A stretch of 33,966 bases of DNA from Collimonas fungivorans (GCF_028292705.1 NZ_JAQGLV010000143.1:1-33966); one strand, 5' to 3'. Numbered from the stretch's first letter, positions 7,074 to 17,400 are shown. Numbers and translations: made by a program. Notes: a model not told the origin generated them from the sequence alone.

Positions 7074-8918
7074 GTGGACGAATTACTTCCCTATTACGAG
7101 CGCGAGCTCGGGTTCCTGAGACGCTACTCGCGCGAATTTTCCGAACGCTATCCGAAGATTGCCAGCCGCCTGCTGATGTCCGGCGAAGTATCGGAAGATC
7201 CGCACATCGAGCGCATGATCCAGTCGTTTGCGCTGATCAATGCCCGCACCTCGAAGCGGCTGGACGACGACTACCCGGAATTCACCGAAGCGCTGTTCGA
7301 GGTGCTGTATCCGCACTACCTGCGACCGTTTCCCTCCTGCTCGATCGCGCGCATGGACTACAGCGTCGCCGCGGCACAGCTGACCACCGCCATGCCGGTG
7401 CCGCGCGGCACCGAACTGACGACGCGCCAGGTCAAGGGCGTCGCTTGCAAATTCAAGACAACCTATGAAGTGACGGTGGCGCCGGTGCAGCTGTCGCGTG
7501 CGGTATTCGATCCCATCATCGAACCGCCGGACGCGGTGCTGCTGCCGCCTACCGCCAGCTCACGCATCGGCATTACTTTCGAGAGCACAGCGGAGCAGGC
7601 CGGTTTTGCCGAATTGGGCATCAAGAGCCTGCGCGTATTCATCGACGGCGAACCATCGTTCTGCGCCGCATTGCGCGACACCCTGTTCATGCGCACCGTG
7701 CGCGCCTATGTCGAAGTCGGCAAGAGCGGCAAATGGCATGCCGTGAACAAGATCCCGGTCACGCCGGTAGGCTTTGAAGAAGACGAATCGCTGATCGACT
7801 TCCCGGCGCGCTCACATCCCGCCTACCGGCTGCTGACCGAGTACTTTTCCTATCCTGAGAAATTCAATTTCTTTGACGTCGATGTTGCCGAAATCACAAA
7901 GCTGCTGCCGCCAGGCTGCAAGAAATTCACCTTGCACCTGGTGCTGTCCGGACTGCGCGCCGACTCCAACACCGCGCGCATGCTTGGCACCCTGTCGACC
8001 AACAACCTGCTGCTAGGCTGCACCCCAGTCATCAACCTGTTCAAGCAGCGTGGCGACCCGATCCGGCTGACCCACACCAGCGCCTACTACCCGGTAGTGG
8101 GCGACTCGCGGCGCGCCTATGCTTATGAAGTGCATTCCATCGATTCGGTGCAGCTGGTGCGGCAAACCCCGGAAGGTGAATCGATTACGGAATTCCGGCC
8201 TTTCTATTCCTTGCGTCACGGCGAAAGCGTGGACAAGGCCGGCCATTACTGGGCCATGCGGCGCGACGAGATGGTTGCGTCGCGCAGTCCCGGCTACGAA
8301 ACCGAAATTTCCATCGTCGACATCGACTTCGATCCGGCCACCATAGAAACCGATACGCTGAGCATCGAGCTGACCTGCTGCAACCGCAACCTGCCGGCTT
8401 CCCTGGCTTACGGCCTGGCCGGCGGCGACCTGTTCCTGGAAGGCGGTTCGCTGGTGAACTCTATAGGCTTCTTGAGGAAGCCTTCCGAGCCGTGCCGCTT
8501 CGAGCGCGGCCGCGGTGCGCACTGGCGCCTGATTTCCCATCTTGCATTGAACCACCTGTCGCTGGCCAAGGGCGGCCTGGAGGCTTTGCAAGAAACCCTG
8601 AGCTTGTACGACTTGCCGCGTTCGGCGATTTCCCAGCGCCAGATCGGCAGCGTGGTCGGCATCGACCACAAGGCTGCCACCGCCTGGCTGCCCGGCAATC
8701 CGTTCGCATCGCTGGTGCGCGGCATCGAGATCAGGGTAACGCTGGACGAGGAAGGTTTTGTGGGTAGCGGCATCCATGTGTTTGCCAATGTCCTGGACCG
8801 CTTCCTCGGCCTGTATGTGCATGCCAACAGCTTTACGCAATTGGTGATAGCTTCCAAACGAACAGGTGAGGAGATACTGCGATGCTTACCGCGCAGCGGA
8901 GATTCGAACCTAGTGTAA
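7074..8918 (+). CDS. tssF: TssF baseplate wedge protein
   Basis: 614 residues, standard for TssF (VasA/ImpG). N-terminal signature 'LLPYYERELGFLRRYSREF' and 'YPKIASRLLM', then 'DPHIERMIQSFALINARTSKRLDDDYPEFTEALFEVLYPHYLRPFPS', one of the best conserved blocks of the family. The C-terminus contains 'GSGIHVFANVLDRFLGLYVHANSFTQL'. TssF2-TssG forms the core of each wedge. The start is a GTG one base after tssE, which suggests coupling; the last 37 bases overlap the start of tssG. Confidence 0.96.
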   Translation: MDELLPYYERELGFLRRYSREFSERYPKIASRLLMSGEVSEDPHIERMIQSFALINARTSKRLDDDYPEFTEALFEVLYPHYLRPFPSCSIARMDYSVAAAQLTTAMPVPRGTELTTRQVKGVACKFKTTYEVTVAPVQLSRAVFDPIIEPPDAVLLPPTASSRIGITFESTAEQAGFAELGIKSLRVFIDGEPSFCAALRDTLFMRTVRAYVEVGKSGKWHAVNKIPVTPVGFEEDESLIDFPARSHPAYRLLTEYFSYPEKFNFFDVDVAEITKLLPPGCKKFTLHLVLSGLRADSNTARMLGTLSTNNLLLGCTPVINLFKQRGDPIRLTHTSAYYPVVGDSRRAYAYEVHSIDSVQLVRQTPEGESITEFRPFYSLRHGESVDKAGHYWAMRRDEMVASRSPGYETEISIVDIDFDPATIETDTLSIELTCCNRNLPASLAYGLAGGDLFLEGGSLVNSIGFLRKPSEPCRFERGRGAHWRLISHLALNHLSLAKGGLEALQETLSLYDLPRSAISQRQIGSVVGIDHKAATAWLPGNPFASLVRGIEIRVTLDEEGFVGSGIHVFANVLDRFLGLYVHANSFTQLVIASKRTGEEILRCLPRSGDSNLV

Positions 8919-9964
8919 TCCAGCGCTTGCTGGACAAGCCGCATCGGTTCCAGTTTTTCCAGGCTGTGATGATGTTGGAGCTGTGGTTGAAACGCAACGG
9001 CATCCCGCATGAGGAGGCCGTCAGCGACTTCCTGCGTTTCCAGAACACCGTGTCGCTGAATTTTCCTCCGAGCGAAATCGAGGCGCTGGAGGTAAAGCCC
9101 AAGCTGACCGAACAAACGGTGGAAGCGCTGCTGGAAGCATTGCAGACCAACCAGCTCGACAGCATTGCGCTGACGCCGGCGTTCATCGGTTTTTTAGGCA
9201 GCAACGGCACTTTGCCCAGCCACTACTCGGAACGCATCGCCGCGCATCAGCTGTATGAAAAAGATCACGGGCCGCGCGCTTTCCTGGATGTCTTCTCGAA
9301 TCGCAGCGTAGCGCTTTTTTTCAAGGCCTGGCGCAAGTACCGGCTGGAATTCAAGTACCAGATCGACGGCACCGACAGTTTCCTGCCGCTGCTGATGTCG
9401 CTCGCCGGCCTCGGCCACCGCACTTTGCGCGACCGCATGTCGGAAGACGGCGCCGGCGTGCTGGACGAATCGATCGGGCATTTCGCCGCAGCCATCCGCC
9501 ATCGGCCGCCGTCGGCAGCGTACATGCAGCGGGTGTTGCGCGAATATTTTTCGGTGCCGATCACCATCGAGCAGTTTGTCGGCCACTGGTATAACGTGCC
9601 GGTCGACCAGCAAACCGTGCTGGGTTCCACCAACGCCCTGCTAGGCAGCGTGGCGATGGTGGGCGAGCGGGTATGGCAGCGCGATCTGCGCATGCGCCTG
9701 AAAATCGGCCCGCTGGCGAAGAAGAAGTTCGAGAGCTTTTTGCCGGGCGGCGCTGCCGCCATCGGCTTGCAAAAAATACTGGCGATGTTTACCAGCGTCT
9801 TCCTGGAGTATGAAATACAGCTGATCTTGCGCGCAGACCAGGTACAAAGCGTCAGCCTCGATTCCGACCGCGAAAGCGGACGGCTGGGCTGGGATACTTT
9901 TGTCACCAGCAAGCCGGAAGAAAGCGACCGCACCGATGTCTGTTACGAAATTCACTCACTTTGA
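8882..9964 (+). CDS. tssG: TssG baseplate wedge protein
   Basis: 360 residues, normal for TssG (VasB/ImpH). Diagnostic N-terminal block 'LLDKPHRFQFFQAVMMLE' and, later, 'TPAFIGFLGSNGTLPSHYSE', 'FLDVFSNRSVALFFKAWRKYR' and 'VGHWYNVP'. It binds TssF and TssE to form wedges on the VgrG hub. The ORF starts inside tssF (37-base overlap) with GAGGAG about 8 bases before the ATG, a good binding site within the upstream gene. tssH starts 24 bases after its stop. Confidence 0.95.
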   Translation: MLTAQRRFEPSVIQRLLDKPHRFQFFQAVMMLELWLKRNGIPHEEAVSDFLRFQNTVSLNFPPSEIEALEVKPKLTEQTVEALLEALQTNQLDSIALTPAFIGFLGSNGTLPSHYSERIAAHQLYEKDHGPRAFLDVFSNRSVALFFKAWRKYRLEFKYQIDGTDSFLPLLMSLAGLGHRTLRDRMSEDGAGVLDESIGHFAAAIRHRPPSAAYMQRVLREYFSVPITIEQFVGHWYNVPVDQQTVLGSTNALLGSVAMVGERVWQRDLRMRLKIGPLAKKKFESFLPGGAAAIGLQKILAMFTSVFLEYEIQLILRADQVQSVSLDSDRESGRLGWDTFVTSKPEESDRTDVCYEIHSL

Positions 9965-9988
9965 CCATGCATGGATGGGAAGGCTTCA

Positions 9989-12691
9989 ATGAGCATTAAT
10001 CTCAAAACCTTAATCAGCAAACTGAACGACACCTCGCGCCTGGCGGCGGAACGTGCGGCAAACATCTGCGTCGGCCGTGGCCAGTATGAAGTGGATATCG
10101 AACATCTGTTCCTGGCCTTGCTGGAACAGCCCAAGAGCGATTTTGCAGTGATTGCGCGCAAATCCGGCATCAGCCTCGCCGCGCTGGAAAGCGACCTGCA
10201 GGGCGAAATCGACCGTTTCAAGAACGGCAACGCGCGCACCCCGGTATTTTCACCGCACCTGCCCAAGCTGTTCGAACACGCCTGGCTGATCGCCTCGCTC
10301 GACAACCAGTCGGGACGGATCCGCAGCGGCCACCTGCTGCTGGCGCTGCTGACCGAACCGGACCTGGTGCAGCTGGCCTACCGCGGCTCCAAGCTGTTCA
10401 TCAAGTTCAAGCTGGACGATCTCAAGCATGACCTGGAAAAACTGACCGAAGGTTCGCAGGAAAGCACGACTGGGGAAGGCGGCATTGCCACGGCTGAAGA
10501 TGAAGGCGGCGATCCGGTGCAGGAACTGACCACCAAGGGCGAAGCCTCGAAAACCCCGTCGCTCGACAAATTCACCACCAACCTGACGCAGCGTGCGCGC
10601 GAAGGCAAGGTCGATCCGGTGATCGGCCGCGATACCGAAATCCGCCAGACCATCGACATCCTGATGCGGCGCCGCCAGAACAATCCTATCCTGACCGGCG
10701 AGGCCGGCGTCGGCAAGACCGCGGTGGTGGAAGGCCTGGCGCTGCGCATTGCGCAAAAAGACGTGCCTGACGTGCTGCAAGGCGTGGAACTGCATACTCT
10801 CGACATGGGCCTGCTGCAAGCCGGCGCCAGCGTCAAGGGCGAGTTTGAAAACCGCCTGAAAAGCGTGATCGACGAAGTCAAGAAAAGCTCGCACGCCATC
10901 ATCCTGTTCATCGACGAAGCCCACACCATGATCGGCGCCGGCGGCCAGGCTGGCCAGAACGACGCCGCCAACCTGCTGAAACCGGCGCTAGCGCGTGGCG
11001 AACTGCGCACCATCGCCGCCACCACCTGGAGCGAGTACAAGAAATACTTTGAAAAAGACGCCGCCCTGGCGCGCCGTTTCCAGGTAGTGAAAGTCGAAGA
11101 ACCAAGCGAAGAACTGGCTTGCGCCATGCTGCGCGGCATGGCGCCGCTGATGGAAAAACACTTCGGCGTGCGTGTCTTCGACGAAGCGATCACCGAGGCC
11201 GTGCGCCTGTCGCACCGCTATATCAGTGGCCGCCAGCTGCCCGACAAGGCGATCAGCGTGCTCGACACCGCCTGCGCCAAGGTCGCACTCGGCCAGAATG
11301 CAACGCCGGCCCTAATCGAGAACATCGTCAAAAAGCTGGATCGCCTGGTGGCCGAGCTGAATTCGCTGGAACGCGAATCGAACGCCGGCGGCAAGCATGC
11401 CGAACGCCTGAAGGAATTGCGCGAACTGCAAAACACATTGAATGCGGAACTAGCGATCCATCGCGAACGCTGGGAAAAGGAAAAAACCCTGACCGACCGC
11501 ATCAAGGCCGCCCGTACCGAACTGGAAGCGATCCCTGCTGCCGAACAAACCGCAGCGGAAGAAGGCGCCAAGCCTTCCAAGAAAGCCACCAAGGACAGCA
11601 AGGAAAACCAGGAACTGGCGAAGCTGATCGAGGAATTGAAAACGCTGCAAGGCGAAACGCCGATGGTGCCGGTGCAGGTCGACGGCCTGGTGGTAGCGGA
11701 AATCGTCGCCAGCTGGACCGGCATCCCGCTCGGCAAGATGGTCAAGGATGAAATCAAGACCGTGATCAATCTCGGCGCCCTGCTGCATGAACGCGTGCTG
11801 GGCCAGTCGCATGCGATCGAAGCGGTGGCGCAGCGTGTGCGCACTTCGCGCGCCAACCTGGACGATCCGAACAAACCGAAGGGCGTGTTCCTGTTCGTCG
11901 GCCCGTCCGGCGTCGGCAAGACCGAAACCGCGCTGGCGCTGGCCGACGTGCTGTACGGCGGCGAACGCAAGCTGATCACCATCAACATGAGCGAATACCA
12001 GGAAGCGCACAGCGTCTCCGGCCTGAAAGGCTCGCCGCCCGGTTATGTCGGCTACGGCGAAGGCGGCGTCCTGACCGAAGCGGTGCGGCGCAATCCGTAC
12101 AGCGTGGTGCTGCTGGACGAGGTGGAGAAGGCCCACCCGGATGTGCTCGAGCTGTTCTTCCAGGTATTCGACAAGGGCGTGCTGGACGACGCCGAAGGCC
12201 GCGAGATCGACTTCAAGAACACCATCATCATCCTCACCAGCAATGTCGCCTCCAGCCTGATCATGCAGAGCTGCCTGAACAAGGCGGCGGCGGAACTGCC
12301 GAGCACCGACGACCTGGAACAGGCAATCCGGCCGCAGCTGGTGAAGGCGTTCAAGCCGGCCTTCCTCGGTCGCCTCAAAGTCATTCCTTACTATCCGATT
12401 TCGGATGACGTGCTGGTCGAGATCATCAACCTCAAGCTGGGACGCATCCAGAAACGCATCGCCATCAACCACAAGGCCGAGTTCAGCTACGACGAACCGC
12501 TGGTGGAAGCGGTGCTGGCGCGCTGCACGGAAGTCGATTCCGGCGCCCGCAATGTCGACAATATCCTCAACGGCACGCTGTTGCCGGAAATTGCCGAAAC
12601 CGTGCTGGCCAAGATGGCCGAAGGCGGCAGCATCGCCAAGATCAAGGTCACTGCCAACAAGCAGGGTCAATTCAAATACGCGATCAAATAG
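9989..12691 (+). CDS. tssH: TssH (ClpV) sheath-disassembly AAA+ ATPase
   Basis: 900 residues from the ATG at 9989, which is better than the track start at 9971 because it has AAGG six bases upstream and begins MSINLKTLISKLND like other ClpV proteins. Domains in order: Clp-N repeat domain (about 1-150) that binds the exposed TssC helix; AAA-1 with Walker A GEAGVGKT near 237 and Walker B LFIDEAH; a coiled-coil middle domain (about 400-520, 'LDRLVAELNSLERES', 'LKELRELQNTLNAEL'); AAA-2 with Walker A GPSGVGKT near 638 and Walker B VVLLDEVEKAHP; and a C-terminal D2-small domain ending YAIK. It extracts contracted TssBC sheath for reuse in the cytoplasm. All catalytic motifs are intact. Confidence 0.97.
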   Translation: MSINLKTLISKLNDTSRLAAERAANICVGRGQYEVDIEHLFLALLEQPKSDFAVIARKSGISLAALESDLQGEIDRFKNGNARTPVFSPHLPKLFEHAWLIASLDNQSGRIRSGHLLLALLTEPDLVQLAYRGSKLFIKFKLDDLKHDLEKLTEGSQESTTGEGGIATAEDEGGDPVQELTTKGEASKTPSLDKFTTNLTQRAREGKVDPVIGRDTEIRQTIDILMRRRQNNPILTGEAGVGKTAVVEGLALRIAQKDVPDVLQGVELHTLDMGLLQAGASVKGEFENRLKSVIDEVKKSSHAIILFIDEAHTMIGAGGQAGQNDAANLLKPALARGELRTIAATTWSEYKKYFEKDAALARRFQVVKVEEPSEELACAMLRGMAPLMEKHFGVRVFDEAITEAVRLSHRYISGRQLPDKAISVLDTACAKVALGQNATPALIENIVKKLDRLVAELNSLERESNAGGKHAERLKELRELQNTLNAELAIHRERWEKEKTLTDRIKAARTELEAIPAAEQTAAEEGAKPSKKATKDSKENQELAKLIEELKTLQGETPMVPVQVDGLVVAEIVASWTGIPLGKMVKDEIKTVINLGALLHERVLGQSHAIEAVAQRVRTSRANLDDPNKPKGVFLFVGPSGVGKTETALALADVLYGGERKLITINMSEYQEAHSVSGLKGSPPGYVGYGEGGVLTEAVRRNPYSVVLLDEVEKAHPDVLELFFQVFDKGVLDDAEGREIDFKNTIIILTSNVASSLIMQSCLNKAAAELPSTDDLEQAIRPQLVKAFKPAFLGRLKVIPYYPISDDVLVEIINLKLGRIQKRIAINHKAEFSYDEPLVEAVLARCTEVDSGARNVDNILNGTLLPEIAETVLAKMAEGGSIAKIKVTANKQGQFKYAIK

Positions 12692-12703
12692 AACGGAGAG
12701 AAC

Positions 12704-13069
12704 ATGGATGCAGCAACCAAACAGAAAATCCTGAAGCAGTGCTACTCGAAGCGCTTCGACGAGAAATACAGCCGCAAATTCCAGTACCAGGACAAGGCGA
12801 CCGACGTGCGCAATTTCGTCAAGCTGACGCCGGCCGATATCATCGACCTGCTGGATACTCCGTCCGCGGCAGCCCGCTCACAGGCGCGCCGCCTGCTGCA
12901 GCTGATGCAGGGGCGGCCCTGGCTGCCGTCGGCGACGGCGCATGAGGGTGGGACCGGGGATCAGCGTGGGGTGGACAACAACCTGCACATTACACTGAGG
13001 ATACAAGAGACGAGCTATCACTTGCGTTGCAAGGAACAGCCTAGTTTGCACATTATCCAGATTACCTGA
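12704..13069 (+). CDS. Small unknown protein at the end of the tssB operon, possibly truncated
   Basis: 121 residues, starting 12 bases after tssH with a good GGAGAG ribosome binding site, so it is probably translated. The first 80 or so residues look like a genuine folded protein (charged N-terminus 'KQKILKQCYSKRFDEKYSRKF', then 'LTPADIIDLLDTPSAAARSQARRLLQL'). From about residue 82 ('HEGGTGDQRGVDNN...') the codons and amino-acid mix no longer resemble a conserved domain, the G+C drops, and the ORF ends 106 bases before the convergent immunity gene. This suggests the 3' part may be read-through into the boundary of the rhs module. I do not recognise the family. Its position suggests a T6SS accessory, but no function can be assigned. 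Confidence 0.55.
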   Translation: MDAATKQKILKQCYSKRFDEKYSRKFQYQDKATDVRNFVKLTPADIIDLLDTPSAAARSQARRLLQLMQGRPWLPSATAHEGGTGDQRGVDNNLHITLRIQETSYHLRCKEQPSLHIIQIT

Positions 13070-13175
13070 TCCTCGTATTGCACTGGCGAGCGCTGGATAA
13101 AAGTATGCGAGGCGGCGGGATTGTTACTGATAGTTTTCCCGACGCAATCGCTTATTTTTCGTCCGGCGCCACCGG

Positions 13176-14054
13176 TTAAATCTTGATCTCTTTGTAGGCG
13201 CCAAACCAAAATTTTAATGCGTCACGGTTTATGCCGTTTTTCCCAGTCCAGAAATCAACCGGATACGCCCAATCTGAGCTATGCGATTTACTCGGAGCAA
13301 GACCAGGATTGGTGTAATGCGTCAAATATCCTCTATGTTGTTCTGTCTCCAGGATGCTGCAAAATCCCAAAATCTCGAGCACATATTGACATTCGTCGGT
13401 AGTAGGTTTGAAGCCAGGAATTTTTTTCAGTTCTTTATGCGCATCTTTCGGTTTCAGGCCGTCATCCGCATGTTTCAGTATGTCGATGATTGCATTAAAG
13501 ATAGCAAAATCTGCGGCAGCAGGAGGGACGTCCTCGAGCTGGTGGTGCTGTTCCAGAAAAAACTGGATCTCGTAGGGCGTTTTATATCCGATCATCGAAC
13601 CGCATTTAAATCTTTGCTGATTCAAGCCGGTCAAATCCAGGCGATCCTTTACCTCTACAGCAGAGCATATCTTGCAGACATCGGCAGAACTCAGCTTGCA
13701 CACATGATCGGGCATCGTTTGCATGAATGCATAAGCGGACAGCCCGCTTCTATAATCCTGGCGCCCACTGCTGAAACTGGCTAAAAACAAATTGGTAACG
13801 TGCTTCTTCTTGCACAGCGCATAGTGTTCAAAACTTTTCCGTACCGCTTCATCATGGCCGATCTTGAGCGAATCAAATGCCAGGCCGTGCTGCTTCATGT
13901 AAGACACGTCGTCAGGCGAAGTACCGTTTTTCTCTACATATTCTTGTTGACGGGCATTGAGCGGATATCCTCGTGCTTCATAGCCAGCGGCCAGCACATC
14001 GTACTTCAGGAGAATTTTTAATGCACGTGCGTCAATAAGATTTTTATTCAGCAT
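13176..14054 (-). CDS. Putative immunity protein of the Rhs toxin (unrecognised family)
   Basis: 292 residues, no signal peptide or membrane segment, so cytoplasmic. Its ATG overlaps the rhs stop by 7 bases (TGC TGA shares ATGCTGA), the usual arrangement for a cognate immunity gene directly behind a polymorphic toxin tip. No known immunity family is recognisable to me. Visible features are a CKLSSADVCKICSA cluster and another Cys in 'RFKCGSMIGYKTPYE', a Glu/His/Pro stretch 'QFFLEQHHQLEDVPP', and a Trp-rich end ('SDWAYPVDFWTG', 'LKFWFGAYKE'). G+C is well below the neighbours (25 of 60 bases in 13561-13620), as is common for recently exchanged toxin/immunity pairs. The size is large for an immunity protein, so an accessory or second-effector role is an alternative. 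Confidence 0.65.
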   Translation of the reverse strand: MLNKNLIDARALKILLKYDVLAAGYEARGYPLNARQQEYVEKNGTSPDDVSYMKQHGLAFDSLKIGHDEAVRKSFEHYALCKKKHVTNLFLASFSSGRQDYRSGLSAYAFMQTMPDHVCKLSSADVCKICSAVEVKDRLDLTGLNQQRFKCGSMIGYKTPYEIQFFLEQHHQLEDVPPAAADFAIFNAIIDILKHADDGLKPKDAHKELKKIPGFKPTTDECQYVLEILGFCSILETEQHRGYLTHYTNPGLAPSKSHSSDWAYPVDFWTGKNGINRDALKFWFGAYKEIKI

Positions 14055-14452
14055 TTTATTTTGTAATCCTTTCCTTTTAATGTGGTTCCAGTCATTTCGC
14101 TCGGGCTCTTGCCTTTCAAGAAATCTTCCCCGGCTTCCATTTTTATGGTCGCTCTTTTTGATTTAGGGTTAACGCCTTCGATTGCGTTGCCACGTACTTT
14201 GCCGCCATTCGTCTTTTTCCGGCCGATGACCCCGGTTTCCTGAACCGCTACGCCTTCCACACCTTGAGCCGTCAATTTTGGCGTGCCTGGCTTGGTAATT
14301 TGCGTCATGGTGTCGCCTGAACCAAACCGCGCACCGTCAGTGCCCACGTTATTCCCATGTCTGCGCGCGACATCAGCCATTGACTGCTTATCGCTGGCGC
14401 GTCCATGGTAATAGACATCGCCATCGGAATTTGTAAGATGATAGTTCCAATC
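14048..14452 (-). other. Toxin tip of Rhs: predicted GIY-YIG/URI-type nuclease domain
   Basis: The last 134 residues (about 1330-1463) follow the Rhs cleavage region. A beta hairpin 'YHLTNSDGDVYYHGRASD' matches the GIY-YIG arrangement (Y...VYY.GR), then 'MADVARRHG' supplies the helix Arg and His, 'VEGVAVQETGVIG' a Glu on a later helix or strand, and 'GGKVRGNAIEGVNPKSKR' the terminal Asn motif, the same order seen in URI-type nuclease tips of other Rhs and polymorphic toxins. The region is rich in Lys and Gly and its G+C is lower than the Rhs shell. The predicted activity is DNA cleavage in the target cell. The assignment rests on motif reading only; an unrelated small fold cannot be excluded. 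Confidence 0.55.
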
Positions 14453-17400
14453 CCATCCCAACGGGTCAATCCAGCGATTCGGGTTAGGTGCGTACTGGTA
14501 CAGGTTGTTGCCGCCATCCAGTCCGATCGGATCCTTTCCGACAAATTGCCCGATATACGGGTCGTAATATCGATACCGGTTGTAATGCAATCCTGTTTCT
14601 ACATCATGGTATTGGCCCTGGAACCTGATCGGGTTATCGATCTCCCCTGCGTGCAGCTGCCGTACCTCGCCCCATGCTGCGTAGCTAGCCGACCACACAA
14701 TTTCCCCGTATTTATCGGTCAACCTTGTCGGACAGCCATTGGGATCGTTGTGATAATAAAAGACGGCGCCAGAAGTTTCGTCAGCCGCCGCCACCGTCTC
14801 GACCTTGCTGATCTCCGGGAGGCCGCTCAGCGCCGCACCGGATAGAGATGCATTGGCAGCACCGCCGATCAGTATTCCCATCCCCAATCCCATCGGGCTG
14901 ACAGGCCGAACCGTTCTTGCTGTCGCCTCAGTTTGTCCATCGATCAGCGCCAGCGGCGCAAATGTAGCCGGATAATAGACATATTCCCGTGCCCGGGCAT
15001 GCATTGTTTTCAGCGCCGCCAGCCGCTTACGCGCCGCCATGAAATCAGCCACATTGCCGGCTGACCAAATGTCAGCATGGTTCTTGGCATTGCTGGCCTG
15101 ATGCACTTCTCCCAGCAAGATATCGCCATCCCAGAAAAACCAGGTGGTGCGAGCCGGGCTACGTTTGAATACCCGCCGGCCAAGCGGGTCGTAGCCGTAG
15201 CGAGTCACCTGGCCGCCTTTGCTGCTTTCGATCAGGCGTTGATCGGCGTCCCATCTGAGTTGCGTGGCCGGCTCGGTGGTGGATTGCTCTGCCGGCGGTT
15301 GGCTGCTGTTGCGCCGGACCAGGTTGCCGGCACGATCGAATATGTAGTGGTTGCCCTCATAGCTGCCTTCGCGGCTCCATAGGACATCGGCGAGGCCTTC
15401 AGCGCCCGCCGCCTGCTTCACTTCGGCTAGATGGATCCGGGTGCGCAAGCGATCGCCAGTCGGATCGCTGAGAAAATCCGTAATGCGGCCGGCAGGGTCG
15501 ATATGGCGCAGAATATTGCCCAACGGGTCATAGTGATACAGATCACTGCCATGCTCGCTATCGTTGCGCCGCGTTTGATTTCCCGCGCTGTCGTAATCGT
15601 AGCTGGTGGCAAATAGAGGCGCCTGGTCCCACAACACGGTTTGGGCTGTGAGGTGACCTTCCGTGTCATAACGCAGCTGACGCTGAAGACTGCCGCTCAA
15701 TTGCTCCTTGATGGAGCGTCCAAGCGCATCGCGCTCGATCAAGATCGGCGTCGCGTCGTTAATCACGATAGCGGTCGCCTGGTCGCGTAAATCGAAGCGG
15801 GCAACAACCTTGTTGCCTGCGCCGGTTTGTCGCGACACCCGGTTGCCCGCCTCGTCGTAGCCGTATTCAACCTGAAACCCGTCTTGCATTTCTCCGCCAA
15901 GACGACCGTCGGCGTCGAATTTGCGCAGCACATGCCGATGCGAATTGCGGATTTCGACCAGATTGCCGTTCTTGTCGTAACTGAAGATTTCCTGCACATG
16001 CTGTCCGGGACTATCGGAATCGGGCAAGATTTTCTTTGTGATGCGGCCCAGCCGATCAGTAACATAGGTGACGACGCGGCCCAGAGGATCGGTGGCGCTT
16101 GCCAGGCTGCCGCCAGGATCGTAACAATAACGGCGTGATTGCTGCCAATAATCACATTCTTCAATGATGCGGCCCAAGGCGTCGCGCTTGAGCTGGTAGT
16201 GCTCCTTGCGCTGGTTTACCAGGCCGATCAGTTGTTCCTCGGTATTGTAAAGATATTCCACGATGTGGCCGTCAGCCAGTGCGCGCTTGGCGACCTGGCC
16301 GGTGCCGAAGTACTCGACCCTGGTCAGGGCGCCGTTTTGATCTGCATAAGCGGTCAGCCGATCTTCCGCATCATAGTCGCAGCGGGTGCTGGCTCCGTCG
16401 GCCTGGCGAGTCTGCAGCAGACGTCCTTTGGCGTCATAGCGATATTCGGTGACAGCTCCGCTGGCATCGGTATGGCGTGTCAGGTCGCCCAGCGCGTCAT
16501 ATTCGAAATGGCTGCGATGACCAAGCGGGTCCGTCAGCTGCGATATATTGCCGTAGCGATCGTAAACCAGCCCAGTGACAGCTCCGCGCGGGTTGACGTG
16601 GGTTTGCAATTGCCCGTGGGCATCGTAGGTAAATCGCGAGCGCGCTCCCATAGGCGTGCTTTGCTCCAGCATCCGGCCCCTTTCGTCCCAGACGCGCCGC
16701 CAAGGATGGCCAAGCGAGTCAACCACCAAAGTCATACGATTGGCGTCGTCGAACTCCATGCTGATCACGCTACCGTCTGCCTGCAGCAATTTCAACAGGT
16801 TTCCGCGTTCGTCATATTCAAATTCCGTACGCGATCCGACCGGATCCGATACCGCAGTGGTGCGCCCTACCTCGTCATATTCAAAGCTCGTAACGCCACC
16901 TAAAGGATCGATTTCGCAAAGAGGCAGGTGGTCCTCATCGAACTTGATCAGCGAAGTATGGCCCAGCGAATCGGTGACTTCTGTTTCGCGCAATACGGCG
17001 TTGTACCCAAACCGGTAGTCATGCAATCCGTGGTCGCCCCAGGCATGCACTACACGCCATTCACTGTCATAAGCATAATAGAAGGACAGTCCCAGCCGGT
17101 CGGCGTGGCGCACCATGTGATGGCGGTCGTAGTCGAAGGTGCGGGGGGCATCGAGTGCGTCGAATTCAGCGATCAGATCCTGATTCTGGTATTTGTAAGT
17201 ACTCAGCGGGTGGTTCAGGCCGGTAGCCGGGTCGTGCAGACTTAGCTGATGAATTTTGCCGGCGGATTCATGTACTTCGATAAAACGGCCTGGCATGGCG
17301 CCGATGCCATTCTCTATGATTCGGGTCAGATGCCCTTCAACGCGCTCGAATCGCCAGTGATTGCCGCACAAGTCTTCGATTCTCTCGATCTGCAAATGCA

